Source: Sulfuricurvum sp. (lineage in GTDB: Bacteria > Campylobacterota > Campylobacteria > Campylobacterales > Sulfurimonadaceae). From it: 64,000 nucleotides of DNA. The DNA is taken from the NCBI GenBank assembly GCA_028714915.1, contig JAQTLL010000004.1:186001-250000 (forward strand). The letters run 5' to 3'. A program made the position numbers and the translations under genes. The notes under the pieces are model-generated. The model saw only the letters and a program-made list of their open reading frames with translations, was not told where the DNA came from and did not search any database. This document shows positions 7,897 through 16,322 of this stretch, piece after piece. How positions within the stretch are numbered: the first letter of the stretch is position 1; each line of letters starts with the position of its first letter.

Positions 7897-7986
7897 ATGT
7901 TGAATCTCATAAATCAAAGCTTAAATGAAATAGCGTTACTGCATAAAAATTACCCTTTAAAGGAGGCTCATAATGAGTGTACATGA
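7897..7986 (+). CDS. possible small ORF or leader peptide, 29 aa
   Basis: An ATG preceded by AAGGA opens a 29-codon frame that runs over the ribosome binding site and start of the next gene and stops 14 bases inside it. Translation through it would reach the GGAGG of the next gene, a typical coupling arrangement. It may also be the remnant of a lost gene. No similarity recognised; could be chance. Confidence 0.3.
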   Translation: MLNLINQSLNEIALLHKNYPLKEAHNECT

Positions 7987-8605
7987 ACTAGAAAAGGTTA
8001 ACCTTAACCTATCTGTTCTTCAGGAAGACATGATTAGCGTCTCCGATGACATCATGAAAAAGACTATTAAATATCTCAACAATAGCGAATCATTCAGGAA
8101 AATATTTGAGTTTACAGTGAACGGTGTAGACTATTATTTTATCAGTCTTTTCCGAGATGGCACAATGGAATTTCATTTTGGTCAATACAAAAAGCAAGCT
8201 TTTACTAATTTATGGAGTGCCCTAGAAAAGCAAGACGTTGACGAAGTTCAAAAACTACTCAAAGAAGAAAATCTATTGCTAAAAGATGATTTGGCTAATT
8301 ATCCTTTAGAGTCCCTAGAAATACTTCTATCCAATGTGATGGCTATGCTCATTAAAGTTGTGGAAAAAAACGACCCTGCAAATATTAAAATTATGGGGCA
8401 AGCAGATCAATTTAACATTTACAGAAAATTTATTTTAGATAATATACATCTTCTTCCAAGCTATTATTTACGCCGTGATACTTTTGATGATTGTTATGCA
8501 GAAAAAGATGGTGGTGAAGCTTCAGCTAAAGCCCTTCTTCTAAGAAGTAAGCTAGCAGACGGTGGAAAATATGACCTGATCAATTATGATCTATTGTTCG
8601 GCTAA
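7973..8605 (+). CDS. hypothetical protein, 210 aa
   Basis: Not recognised. It is a soluble protein with a beta-rich start of the domain (FEFTVNGVDYYFISLF and DGTMEFHFGQY, about residues 44-72), then a mostly helical acidic half. The ATG has a very strong AAAGGAGG site about eight bases upstream, one of the best in the window. It follows the 236-aa gene after 100 bases that contain a possible 29-codon leader. Its neighbours are equally uncharacterised, and together they look like accessory cargo. Confidence 0.65.
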   Translation: MSVHELEKVNLNLSVLQEDMISVSDDIMKKTIKYLNNSESFRKIFEFTVNGVDYYFISLFRDGTMEFHFGQYKKQAFTNLWSALEKQDVDEVQKLLKEENLLLKDDLANYPLESLEILLSNVMAMLIKVVEKNDPANIKIMGQADQFNIYRKFILDNIHLLPSYYLRRDTFDDCYAEKDGGEASAKALLLRSKLADGGKYDLINYDLLFG

Positions 8606-8674
8606 TAAAGAATATAACGTGAAAATCTTGCATTGAATTAACATCATTTTGATAAAAACGCTTGAAGGCACATC

Positions 8675-9136
8675 ATGACTATCGATCCTAAAATACACGA
8701 ACGACTCAAAGAACTCAATTCCGAACTTACCGTGATTGAAAAACAGATCCATGCAACAGTAGTTCGGCTCGATACAGTCTTGCAAAATGAACTCAATAGT
8801 GGCGTCGATGGAATGTATGACTATGAACTTGAAGTCGAGATTGAATGCTATAACGGCGATGAAAGTGGGAATCCATTTTGTACCCTTCGCAAATTACAAA
8901 AAGGAATTTCCTCGCCTTCTATACGTAAGAAATCAAATTTAGCAGATGGTGTAAATCACAATGAATTTCATCATTGGGAAGATCATCCCATGAAGGATGA
9001 ATCCCATTGCTGGCTCTATCACTGCTTGTATGACCATGAAAATCTCACATGGGAACAAATTGCTTCCATTCAAACATTCTGTATCGATATTATCCCGCGC
9101 TACCAATACAAAGTATCTTTACATATTTCCAAATAA
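8675..9136 (+). CDS. hypothetical protein, 153 aa
   Basis: Not recognised. The first 45 residues look like a coiled-coil helix (LKELNSELTVIEKQIH), followed by a beta-rich domain with several His, Trp and Cys residues. There is no signal peptide or membrane segment. The ATG at 8675 has a GAAGG-like site nearby (GCTTGAAGGCACATC). Base composition is close to the neighbours. The His-rich stretch around residues 90-115 could bind metal, but this is only an impression. Confidence 0.6.
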   Translation: MTIDPKIHERLKELNSELTVIEKQIHATVVRLDTVLQNELNSGVDGMYDYELEVEIECYNGDESGNPFCTLRKLQKGISSPSIRKKSNLADGVNHNEFHHWEDHPMKDESHCWLYHCLYDHENLTWEQIASIQTFCIDIIPRYQYKVSLHISK

Positions 9137-9156
9137 ATTGAAGGAGAGCGTCTACT

Positions 9157-9519
9157 ATGGAAGAATTTGCTGAATTAGAAAATTACGCAATGGCAACATT
9201 GCGACAAAGAGACACTGGTTCTGTCGTTATGTGGATGAAACCCAATTTGGATGAAATTGTGAATCAAAACAAAGAGCCAATAATCTATGCTAGAACGGAT
9301 AATAAAGACACTGGAACTGGATTTAATGCCCACTCAGTTTCTATTTCAATATCCGATAATCCAATTTTGATAGAGCCTGAAGACAAATCTGGAAAATCTC
9401 TTGATAAAAAAACGGAAGATTCAGTCATTGAATTTATCAAGAAGAATAAAGATGCATTGCTTCAATTTTGGCGTGATGAAATTGATGATGAAGATTTGAG
9501 ACAAAAATTAGTGCAATAA
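9157..9519 (+). CDS. hypothetical protein, 120 aa
   Basis: Not recognised. A small acidic soluble protein with a beta-rich middle (SVSISISDNPILI) and a helical C terminus ending in an acidic tail. The ATG has AAGGAG about twelve bases upstream. It begins 20 bases after the preceding stop, so the two probably share a transcript. It is the last gene before the tRNA cluster and closes the accessory region. Confidence 0.6.
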   Translation: MEEFAELENYAMATLRQRDTGSVVMWMKPNLDEIVNQNKEPIIYARTDNKDTGTGFNAHSVSISISDNPILIEPEDKSGKSLDKKTEDSVIEFIKKNKDALLQFWRDEIDDEDLRQKLVQ

Positions 9520-9765
9520 AAAAAGTCCCGTATTATGGACATTCCAGAATGAACAAATTAAAAAGTATCTACTATCGTGGGTTATTCCAGTATCATTTAC
9601 ACCTTTTCAATCAATAAAATTCAATCGAAAATTAATTTCATGATAGCACTGTGATAATGAGAATTGTTGATATGTATAGAATTGTGAATAATCAATATGC
9701 TCTAAAAGTCTTGTTTGTGGGGAATCGTAAGTAATTGTGGATAAGTATGTTGAAGATAATATTGT

Positions 9766-9849
9766 TGGTGCGGATGAGAGGACTTGAACCTCCACACCGT
9801 GAGGCACCAGATCCTAAGTCTGGCGTGTCTACCATTCCACCACATCCGC
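9766..9849 (-). tRNA. tRNA-Leu (UAG)
   Basis: On the minus strand the acceptor arms GCGGATG and CATCCGC pair perfectly, followed by discriminator A and an encoded CCA. The anticodon loop CTTAGGA between CAGA and TCTG gives UAG, read as leucine. The variable arm is long, as expected for tRNA-Leu. It is the last of five tRNAs in the operon, and its 3' end faces the accessory region. Confidence 0.97.
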
Positions 9850-9864
9850 ACATAAATCTAAGGT

Positions 9865-9941
9865 TGGTACGCCCTAGAGGATTCGAACCTCTGACCGATG
9901 CCTTAGAAGGGCATTGCTCTATCCAACTGAGCTAAGGACGC
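9865..9941 (-). tRNA. tRNA-Arg (UCU)
   Basis: A cloverleaf of 77 bases on the minus strand with encoded CCA. The anticodon stem ATGCC/GGCAT closes loop CTTCTAA, giving anticodon UCU. The T-arm carries GGTTCGAATCC. Fifteen bases separate it from tRNA-Leu. Confidence 0.97.
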
Positions 9942-9953
9942 GAGTTATACTTA

Positions 9954-10030
9954 TGGTGCGCCCGATAGGGTTCGAACCTATAACCTACGGATCCGAAGTC
10001 CGTTACTCTATCCAATTGAGCTACGAACGC
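9954..10030 (-). tRNA. tRNA-Arg (UCG)
   Basis: A 77-base cloverleaf on the minus strand with encoded CCA. Anticodon stem ACGGA/TCCGT closes loop CTTCGGA, giving anticodon UCG. It lies 12 bases from the other arginine tRNA, in the same transcript. Confidence 0.97.
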
Positions 10031-10085
10031 ACAAAGTCCTTCTAAAACATCGAAATGTCAAAAGCGCATTAAATAAACTAAAATA

Positions 10086-10162
10086 TGGGGTGGAATACGG
10101 GGCTCGAACCCGTGACCCCCGGCACCACAAACCAGTGCTCTAACCAACTGAGCTAATTCCAC
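10086..10162 (-). tRNA. tRNA-His (GUG)
   Basis: A cloverleaf on the minus strand; loop TTGTGGT gives anticodon GUG. The acceptor stem GTGGAAT/ATTCCAC is followed by discriminator C and CCA, and the base before the 5' end is a G (position 10163) able to pair with that C, the tRNA-His identity mark. Confidence 0.97.
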
Positions 10163-10207
10163 CATATAAAAATATTTATTTAAAATTCGAATAATTGAAA
10201 AAAAACG

Positions 10208-10285
10208 TGGTCGGGGCGAGAGGACTCGAACCTCCGGCCCCTTGGTCCCAAACCAAGTACTCTAACCATACTGAGCTACGCCCCG
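10208..10285 (-). tRNA. tRNA-Pro (UGG)
   Basis: A 78-base cloverleaf on the minus strand with encoded CCA. Anticodon stem CTTGG/CCAAG closes loop TTTGGGA, anticodon UGG. It is the first gene of the tRNA operon after the promoter at 10328-10356. Confidence 0.97.
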
Positions 10286-10327
10286 ACCTATCAGCTAATA
10301 AAGGCTAACCTGAATTAGTGAGGCGAA

Positions 10328-10356
10328 ATTATAGTCTATTGTTTAAAAAATGTCAA
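10328..10356 (-). promoter_or_regulatory. consensus sigma-70 promoter of the tRNA operon
   Basis: Read on the minus strand, TTGACA (10356-10351), a 17-base spacer and TATAAT (10333-10328) match consensus at all twelve positions. It starts 10 bases after the thiG stop codon and about 40 bases before tRNA-Pro. Confidence 0.9.
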
Positions 10357-10365
10357 GACGGTTTC

Positions 10366-11142
10366 TTAAAACTGTATCATACCATCTATGGGGGATGATG
10401 CTGTCGCGTATGGACGTTTCGGAATGCGTCCCGCTAGATAGCTTAATCGACCTGCAATTACCGCATTTTTCATTGCTTCCGCCATCATCATCGGATTTTT
10501 TGCTTGTGCGATAGCCGTATTCGTTAAAATACCATCGGCTCCCAGTTCCATTGCTAACGCCGCATCACTTGCACACCCTATCCCTGCATCGACGATAATG
10601 GGGACTTTGACCGCTTCACGTACAAACACGATGTTATAACGGTTTTGGACACCAAGACCACTGCCTATCGGTGCAGCGAGAGGCATGATAGCGTGGGCAC
10701 CTGCATCTTCGAGACGGCGTGCCATAATCGGATCATCACTGGTATATGCCATAATGGTAAAGCCGTCACGTGCTAACACTTCACACGCTTTGATGGTTTC
10801 CAGTACATCGGGATAGAGCGTTTTTTTGGTATCGCCGATTACTTCGAGTTTGATGAGATCAATCCCTGTTGCTTCACGGGTGAGGCGAAATAGTGTGATG
10901 GCTTCTTCTGCAGTGGTGCATCCGGCGGAGTTTGGTAAAAATTTAACGTTCGTTCCCGCAAAGGTATCACGTAAGTTCGGTTCATTAGGATTCGTAATGT
11001 TGAGACGGCGTACCGCAACGGTAATAAGCTGCGAACCGCTTGCTAATGTTGCTGCTTTGGTCGTTTCAAAATCTGAATATTTACCGCTTCCCACGATAAG
11101 GCGGCTTCCTAATGTATATTTTCCAATTTGTAATGTGTGCAT
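10366..11142 (-). CDS. thiG: thiazole synthase ThiG
   Basis: ThiG makes the thiazole phosphate half of thiamine from deoxyxylulose 5-phosphate, dehydroglycine and the ThiS thiocarboxylate, in the cytoplasm. The 258-residue length is standard. Lys98 in LIKLEVIGD is the Schiff-base lysine; the family signatures near [22 protein letters not shown] and the phosphate-binding end [19 protein letters not shown] are all present. It is the last gene of a minus-strand run nnr-purN-thiG, starting 13 bases after purN. No TPP riboswitch is visible and no other thi genes are in the window. The tRNA operon promoter follows its stop directly. Confidence 0.95.
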   Translation of the reverse strand: MHTLQIGKYTLGSRLIVGSGKYSDFETTKAATLASGSQLITVAVRRLNITNPNEPNLRDTFAGTNVKFLPNSAGCTTAEEAITLFRLTREATGIDLIKLEVIGDTKKTLYPDVLETIKACEVLARDGFTIMAYTSDDPIMARRLEDAGAHAIMPLAAPIGSGLGVQNRYNIVFVREAVKVPIIVDAGIGCASDAALAMELGADGILTNTAIAQAKNPMMMAEAMKNAVIAGRLSYLAGRIPKRPYATASSPIDGMIQF

Positions 11143-11155
11143 TGTATGAGATTCC

Positions 11156-11707
11156 TTATTTTAATATTTGTATAACACTCAAGGGTAAAATTTCATGCTC
11201 AATTTCGTGAATCTTAGCCGAAAATTCTTCTAAAGTATCAGTAGATTTTTTAGTAAAACTTTTTTGCAAGATTATGTCACCGCCATCAAGTTCATCGCTT
11301 ACCCAGTGGACACTGACTCCACAGATGGTTTCATTGCTTTCAAAACTTCGTTCAATCGCACGAGCTCCTTTGAATGCAGGAAGAAGTGAGGGGTGAAGAT
11401 TGATTGCACGGATTTTGGTGGTAAAAACAGGAGTAAGGATACGCATAAACCCACATAGCACAACGAGGTCAGGATCATACTTTTGTATTATCTCAACCAA
11501 TGCCGTATCGTAGCTTTCTCTTGAATTAAAAAGGGTGTGGTTGCATACTTCGACGGGAATATTTGCAGCTCTTGCTTTAGCAATCCCTCCCGCATTTGGA
11601 TTGTTAGTAATGGCGCATACGATAGCACCATGTTTAAGATGAATTTTTTCGATTAAGTTAGCGAGGTTAGTCCCCTCACCGCTAAAAAGGGCAACAATTT
11701 TTTTCAT
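11156..11707 (-). CDS. purN: phosphoribosylglycinamide formyltransferase PurN
   Basis: PurN transfers a formyl group from 10-formyl-THF to GAR, the third step of purine synthesis. The start [15 protein letters not shown] is the phosphate-binding loop. [12 protein letters not shown] supplies the catalytic Asn and His, and [11 protein letters not shown] the catalytic Asp. At 183 residues it is slightly shorter than the E. coli enzyme (212). Its ATG overlaps the end of nnr by 4 bases (ATGA), so the two are translationally coupled. Confidence 0.95.
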   Translation of the reverse strand: MKKIVALFSGEGTNLANLIEKIHLKHGAIVCAITNNPNAGGIAKARAANIPVEVCNHTLFNSRESYDTALVEIIQKYDPDLVVLCGFMRILTPVFTTKIRAINLHPSLLPAFKGARAIERSFESNETICGVSVHWVSDELDGGDIILQKSFTKKSTDTLEEFSAKIHEIEHEILPLSVIQILK

Positions 11708-13095
11708 AGCGTTGTGATACTTTCGATGAGATCAAAAGGGGATATAGCGTAGTTGTTTTTGGCAAATTTTTGCGATGCTATAGCGTGAGCCAGAGATCCT
11801 TGCAGAGCTGATTTTAGAGGATCATACCCTTGTGCCAACAGTGCTGCGATTAGACCGGAGAGAACATCCCCGCTCCCCCCTTTAGCCAACGCAACCGTAC
11901 CGTGAGGATTGATGAAAAAATCTTTGTTCCTTCCAATGAGTACATTAGAGCCTTTGAGCACTAACACCGCGTTAGGAAAACTGGTACAAAACGCTTCCGT
12001 GTAGGCAAAGCGATTGTTTTGGAGGGTTGCTGCGTCGATCTCTGCGATTCCACAGAGTTGTAAAATCTGCGTGAACTCTTTGGGGTGAGGGGTGAGGACG
12101 ATATTGGGACGCTTGAGCAGTTGCGGAAACATCGGATGCTTAAAGATGTCGGCATCCAAGACGAGCGGATGGGTATTATCGAGTATGCGTGTAAGTTCAT
12201 CATCACAAAATTCAGACCCCATTCCCATTCCTAACGCAATGGCGGTTGTATTTTCCGGGAGGGAGTGGCTTTGCATCAGCTCGTAGGGGAGAGTGACGTT
12301 TTCATTGCTCAAAAGTGTTACCAAGCCCGCTCCAAATCGTAAAGCAGCAGAGCCCGCGATGACCGATGCTCCGATTTTTTCACCGCATACAACGGCCACA
12401 TGTCCGTACGTCCCTTTGTGCGCGGTTGTTGTGGTGCGAAGCGGGAGACGCAAATCACTGACTTCAAGGAGATACCATTGCGATGGGATTTCATAATGGG
12501 TATGATGAATTCCCAAATCAGCAACGATAATTTCGCCGATAATTTCTTTTGCATTGTCACTAAACATTCCCCGTTTGAGCGCTCCCATGGTGATGGTAAG
12601 ATTGGCTTTAAAGGTGTGGGAAGCAAGTGTCCCATCGGCGTATAAACCGCTGGAAATATCGCACGCAATTTTAAATCCTTGGAGCGCATTGAGAGCTTCT
12701 AAGATTTTGACGGTGGCAGAGTCGAGCGGACGGCTTAGCCCGCTTCCGAAAAGGGCATCTACGATGACATCGGCATTTTTAGGAAGCCGTTCGCTTTTAA
12801 TCCCTAATGCATCAAGACGTTTGAGTTGAAGCTTGGCAAGAGGGGAGGATGCACCAAAGGGGAGATGGAGAATGACATCGTAAGACTCATCGAGAAGCCG
12901 TGCAAGCGCCAACCCATCTGCTCCGTTATTACCGCTTCCACAGACAATGAGAATCGATGAGCCAAGGATAAAACGCTCACGGATGGTACGTTCACACGCG
13001 ATTGCGGCGTGCTCCATCATAAGCTCTTCACTCAGGGCAAATTTAGCTACGGCACGATAATCTAGAGAGGATACGTCAACATAAAGGTTTTGCAT
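11704..13095 (-). CDS. nnr: bifunctional NAD(P)H-hydrate epimerase / ADP-dependent dehydratase
   Basis: This enzyme repairs hydrated NADH and NADPH. The N-terminal epimerase domain (about 1-200) carries CGSGNNGADGLALAR, and the C-terminal ribokinase-like dehydratase (about 215-463) carries HKGTYGHV, LTPHPKEF and the nucleotide site KGGSGDVLSG. Both domains look complete. The length of 463 residues fits YjeF-type fusions. It is first in the run nnr-purN-thiG and is divergent from kdsD, with 31 bases between the two starts. Confidence 0.95.
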   Translation of the reverse strand: MQNLYVDVSSLDYRAVAKFALSEELMMEHAAIACERTIRERFILGSSILIVCGSGNNGADGLALARLLDESYDVILHLPFGASSPLAKLQLKRLDALGIKSERLPKNADVIVDALFGSGLSRPLDSATVKILEALNALQGFKIACDISSGLYADGTLASHTFKANLTITMGALKRGMFSDNAKEIIGEIIVADLGIHHTHYEIPSQWYLLEVSDLRLPLRTTTTAHKGTYGHVAVVCGEKIGASVIAGSAALRFGAGLVTLLSNENVTLPYELMQSHSLPENTTAIALGMGMGSEFCDDELTRILDNTHPLVLDADIFKHPMFPQLLKRPNIVLTPHPKEFTQILQLCGIAEIDAATLQNNRFAYTEAFCTSFPNAVLVLKGSNVLIGRNKDFFINPHGTVALAKGGSGDVLSGLIAALLAQGYDPLKSALQGSLAHAIASQKFAKNNYAISPFDLIESITTL

Positions 13096-13126
13096 GGATA
13101 AAGTCCATTTCCGCTATAATTAGTTT

Positions 13127-14095
13127 ATGAACAACGATTATATCGCAATAGCCTGCAAGACACTTGAAATCGAAGCGCAAACGTTGCGTGATGCGATGAA
13201 ATCCATCGGAGATGAGGTACGTCGTACGGTCGAAATCATCCTTGCATGCCGTGGAAAATTGATTATTACGGGTGTCGGCAAATCAGGACTTATCGGTGCT
13301 AAGATGGCGGCAACATTTGCTTCAACGGGAACGCCGAGCTTTTTTCTCCATCCGACCGAAGCGCTTCATGGTGATTTGGGAATGATTGGCAAAGAAGATG
13401 TTGTGATTGCCATCAGCTATAGCGGTGAGAGTCCGGAACTTAGCTCTATCCTCCCGCATATCAAGCGTTTTGGCATCCCTCTTATTGGAATGACGCGAAA
13501 CAGCTTATCGACGTTGGGGCGTTACAGTGATGAGATGATTAATATCAATGTTGCCGTTGAAGCGTGTCCTCTCAACATCGCACCCACATCCTCAACAACA
13601 TTGACGTTGGCAATGGGAGATGCATTGGCGGTGTGTCTGATGGAAGCACGCGGATTTAAAAAAGAGGATTTTGCCTCGTTTCATCCGGGTGGTGCATTGG
13701 GTAAAAAACTGTTTGTAAAAGTATCGGATTTGATGCGTACGGAAAACTTGCCTATTGTGAGAGAAAACACCCCTCTTAAAGAGGCGATTTTGGTGTTGAG
13801 CGAAGGGCGTTTGGGTACGGTTATGCTCACCGATGATAAGGGAAAACTCTCCGGATTGCTCAGTGATGGGGATATTCGCCGTGCCTTGCTAGGAAAAGAT
13901 TTTTCACTGGAAACGAGCGCTTTTGAGTACGCTACTAAAAATCCGATGGTGATAAATGATGGTTCCATGCTAGCCAGTGATGCGTTGGTGCTGATCGAAA
14001 ACAAAAAAATTCAATTGTTAGTCGTTACAGACAGTGGCGGCATTATTCAAGGTGCATTGCATCTTCATACACTCGTGGAAGCAGGTATCTCATGA
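13127..14095 (+). CDS. kdsD: arabinose-5-phosphate isomerase, KpsF/GutQ family
   Basis: It interconverts ribulose 5-phosphate and arabinose 5-phosphate, the first step toward KDO of lipopolysaccharide. Residues about 35-175 form the SIS sugar-isomerase domain (TGVGKSGLIGAKMAATFASTG, HGDLGMI, SYSGESPE), and two CBS domains follow (about 205-322). Length 322 is standard. The downstream pseudouridine synthase starts within its stop codon, and rarA overlaps that in turn, so the three form a coupled operon. Confidence 0.93.
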   Translation: MNNDYIAIACKTLEIEAQTLRDAMKSIGDEVRRTVEIILACRGKLIITGVGKSGLIGAKMAATFASTGTPSFFLHPTEALHGDLGMIGKEDVVIAISYSGESPELSSILPHIKRFGIPLIGMTRNSLSTLGRYSDEMININVAVEACPLNIAPTSSTTLTLAMGDALAVCLMEARGFKKEDFASFHPGGALGKKLFVKVSDLMRTENLPIVRENTPLKEAILVLSEGRLGTVMLTDDKGKLSGLLSDGDIRRALLGKDFSLETSAFEYATKNPMVINDGSMLASDALVLIENKKIQLLVVTDSGGIIQGALHLHTLVEAGIS

Positions 14096-15078
14096 TGAGA
14101 CTTAACAAATTTATAGCCCACTACTCGACCTATTCTCGCCGTGAAGCGGATCAGGCGATTTTGGACGGGTATGTCCGTATCGATGGTGAAATCGAAAAAA
14201 ATCCTGCCGTATCGGTGGATGAGCGTAGCGCCAATGTTAGTGTGAGCGGTCATAAAATCACCGCAACTGATCAGTTTACGGTCATCGTTTATAACAAACC
14301 GCGCGGTGAGTTAGTGACCAAAAAAGATCCTCAAAACCGTAAAACGATTTACGACTCACTCTCTAGTAATTACAAACATTTTATCCCTGTGGGGCGTTTG
14401 GACTATGCCTCGGAAGGGTTATTGCTTCTGACTGATGCGTCACGTGTTGCTACGGCACTGATGACCTCTAAAATGGAACGTGTTTATAAAATCAAAATCA
14501 AAGGACCTGTCACCGAGGGGATGAAAATCGCCATGGGTGAGGGGTTGGAGCTTGACGATGCGAGTGCAGGTGCGCATGAGTATGCCGAAGAAGGGCCAAT
14601 GAGCTTCGCTCCGTTTTACGCCTATCAAGTCCAAAAAGATCAAGGTGATTATTCGATTCTTAAAGTTGCCATTGGAGAGGGACAAAACCGTGAACTACGT
14701 CGTTTCTTTGCCCATTTCGGTGCGGAAATCGTGGATTTGAAACGCCTTAGTTTTGGAGGGATTGAACTCAATAATCTTCCTACGGGGAAAGTTCGCTTTT
14801 TAGAGCGCAATGAATATTCCTCTTTACGTGACTTTTTGGAAACAGCCGAAAAAGCGGCAAAAATGAAACAAAAGTCTGAGAAAAAGTTCACCGGTGCTCT
14901 CGGTAAATTTGATAAGAAATTCTCTAAAGATGGAAAAATCGGCACAAAATCCGTCGCGAAAGAAGAGAAAAAACCGACCAAGCGAGAGTTTATCAAAGAT
15001 AAAAAAGTCAAACCCGAAAATGAAGTCTTCGGTACCAATAAATACAGACCAAAAAGTGATAATAAGTTTAAAAAATAA
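14092..15078 (+). CDS. RsuA/RluB/E/F-family rRNA pseudouridine synthase
   Basis: An S4 RNA-binding domain opens the protein (RLNKFIAHYSTYSRREAD). The catalytic domain carries PVGRLDYASEGLLLLTD, where the Asp is the nucleophile, and GQNRELRRFF near residue 200. It converts a uridine of rRNA to pseudouridine; RluB (23S) is the likeliest, but the subgroup is not certain. The last 80 residues are a Lys-rich, low-complexity tail, probably for RNA binding. It overlaps kdsD by 4 bases and rarA by 1 base. Confidence 0.88.
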   Translation: MMRLNKFIAHYSTYSRREADQAILDGYVRIDGEIEKNPAVSVDERSANVSVSGHKITATDQFTVIVYNKPRGELVTKKDPQNRKTIYDSLSSNYKHFIPVGRLDYASEGLLLLTDASRVATALMTSKMERVYKIKIKGPVTEGMKIAMGEGLELDDASAGAHEYAEEGPMSFAPFYAYQVQKDQGDYSILKVAIGEGQNRELRRFFAHFGAEIVDLKRLSFGGIELNNLPTGKVRFLERNEYSSLRDFLETAEKAAKMKQKSEKKFTGALGKFDKKFSKDGKIGTKSVAKEEKKPTKREFIKDKKVKPENEVFGTNKYRPKSDNKFKK

Positions 15079-16259
15079 TGGCGGATTTTACCTATTTACT
15101 GCGCCCTAAAACATTTGATGAGGTAGTGGGGCAGTCTCATTTGTGCTCAAGCGAAGCACCGCTGCGCTCTCTTTGTGAGAGCGGAAATCTCACCCATTCC
15201 TTTTTTTACGGTCCTCCCGGATGCGGTAAAACAACGTTAGCGCGGATTATTGCTACCGTTATGGAGCTTCCTTTTTATGAATTTAATGCAACGTCACTTA
15301 AAATTGAAAGCTTGCGTAAAATATTTGATCAATACGAAAATTCCCTAACCAAACCGCTTCTTTTTATTGATGAGGTACACCGACTGGCAAAAAATCAGCA
15401 AGAGGTGTTATTGCCGGTTATGGAAAAAAACAGTGTGTTAGTCATCGGTGCATCGACGGAAAATCCCTATTTTACCTTGACGGCGGCAATGCGTTCACGT
15501 TCGCTCTTGTTTGAGTTGCAAACGATTGGTGTTGATGCGTTAGAAGATTTGTTAGTACGTACGCATATCATAATGGACAATGATGCACAAGAATATTTGA
15601 TAGCAAGTTCAGGGGGAGATGCACGCGCCATGCTCAAACTCCTCGAAGTGGTAAGTGCGCTGAATAAACCTATTACGATTGGGCTTCTTAAATCGCTTCG
15701 TCCTTCGGCACAGGCGCAGGGGAGTTCAGAAGCGGGAGTTCATTATGATTTGGCTTCTGCATTGATTAAAAGCATTCGAGGCAGTGATGCAGATGCCGCT
15801 ATTTATTATCTAGCCCGCCTTATCGAGGGAGGTGAACCGCCTGAGTTTATTGCTCGACGTCTTGTCATCCTCTCCTCTGAGGATGTAGGCAATGCGAATC
15901 CGCAAGCCCTTACCTTATGCACCTCGGCGATGATGAGCGTCAAACAAATCGGGTATCCAGAATCTCGAATTATTTTGGCGCAAGCGGTGATTTATCTGTG
16001 CGCTTCTCCTAAGTCTAACACCGCTTATAATGCAATTAATTCGGCACTTGAAGCAGTCAGAAATGGTGTGATTTTGGAGATTCCCGATGCTATACGTCCG
16101 CGAGGTCAGAACTATCTGTATCCGCATGATTTTGGCGGATGGGTGGAACAAAAATATCTTTCAAAATCTCTCAAATTTGTAGAGTTTAAAAATAGCGGGT
16201 ATGAGGCAAAGATGGGAGAATGGATGGAAAAGGTGTGGTTCTCGTCATCCCGTGCTTGA
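15078..16259 (+). CDS. rarA: replication-associated recombination protein A (AAA ATPase)
   Basis: RarA/MgsA is a clamp-loader-like AAA ATPase that acts at stalled replication forks. Walker A is GPPGCGKTTLA (about residue 46), Walker B LLFIDEVHR, and sensor 1 GASTENPYF; the C-terminal MgsA tetramerisation region follows. Length 393 is slightly short of E. coli RarA (447). The last residues and the stop TGA (16257-16259) lie inside a REP-like palindrome, so the element appears to have set the C terminus. Overlaps the upstream gene by one base. Confidence 0.92.
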   Translation: MADFTYLLRPKTFDEVVGQSHLCSSEAPLRSLCESGNLTHSFFYGPPGCGKTTLARIIATVMELPFYEFNATSLKIESLRKIFDQYENSLTKPLLFIDEVHRLAKNQQEVLLPVMEKNSVLVIGASTENPYFTLTAAMRSRSLLFELQTIGVDALEDLLVRTHIIMDNDAQEYLIASSGGDARAMLKLLEVVSALNKPITIGLLKSLRPSAQAQGSSEAGVHYDLASALIKSIRGSDADAAIYYLARLIEGGEPPEFIARRLVILSSEDVGNANPQALTLCTSAMMSVKQIGYPESRIILAQAVIYLCASPKSNTAYNAINSALEAVRNGVILEIPDAIRPRGQNYLYPHDFGGWVEQKYLSKSLKFVEFKNSGYEAKMGEWMEKVWFSSSRA

Positions 16260-16314
16260 CACGGGATCCACGCATTTAGTATTTTTAGTTTCCGTATCAT
16301 GGCACGGAATGACG
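16243..16314 (-). repeat. REP-like palindromic element, copy 1
   Basis: The 72-base element is bounded by inverted ends CGTCATCCCGTGC and GCACGGAATGACG. Inside, ATCCCGTG (16247-16254) pairs with CACGGGAT (16260-16267) around loop CTTGA. Read on the minus strand it aligns with the plus-strand copy at 23872-23936. It sits between the convergent rarA and metH genes and could also end their transcripts. Confidence 0.75.
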
Positions 16315-16322
16315 GTGTTGCA

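Noticed and set aside
9520..9765. Possible attachment site copy of the tRNA-Leu 3' end
   Set aside because: I looked for a second copy of the tRNA end in 1-9765 by eye and saw none; without an integrase there is no case for an att site.
12318..12689. Frames within nnr on both strands, 67-123 codons
   Set aside because: All are shadows of the GC-richer nnr gene; no motif or binding site.
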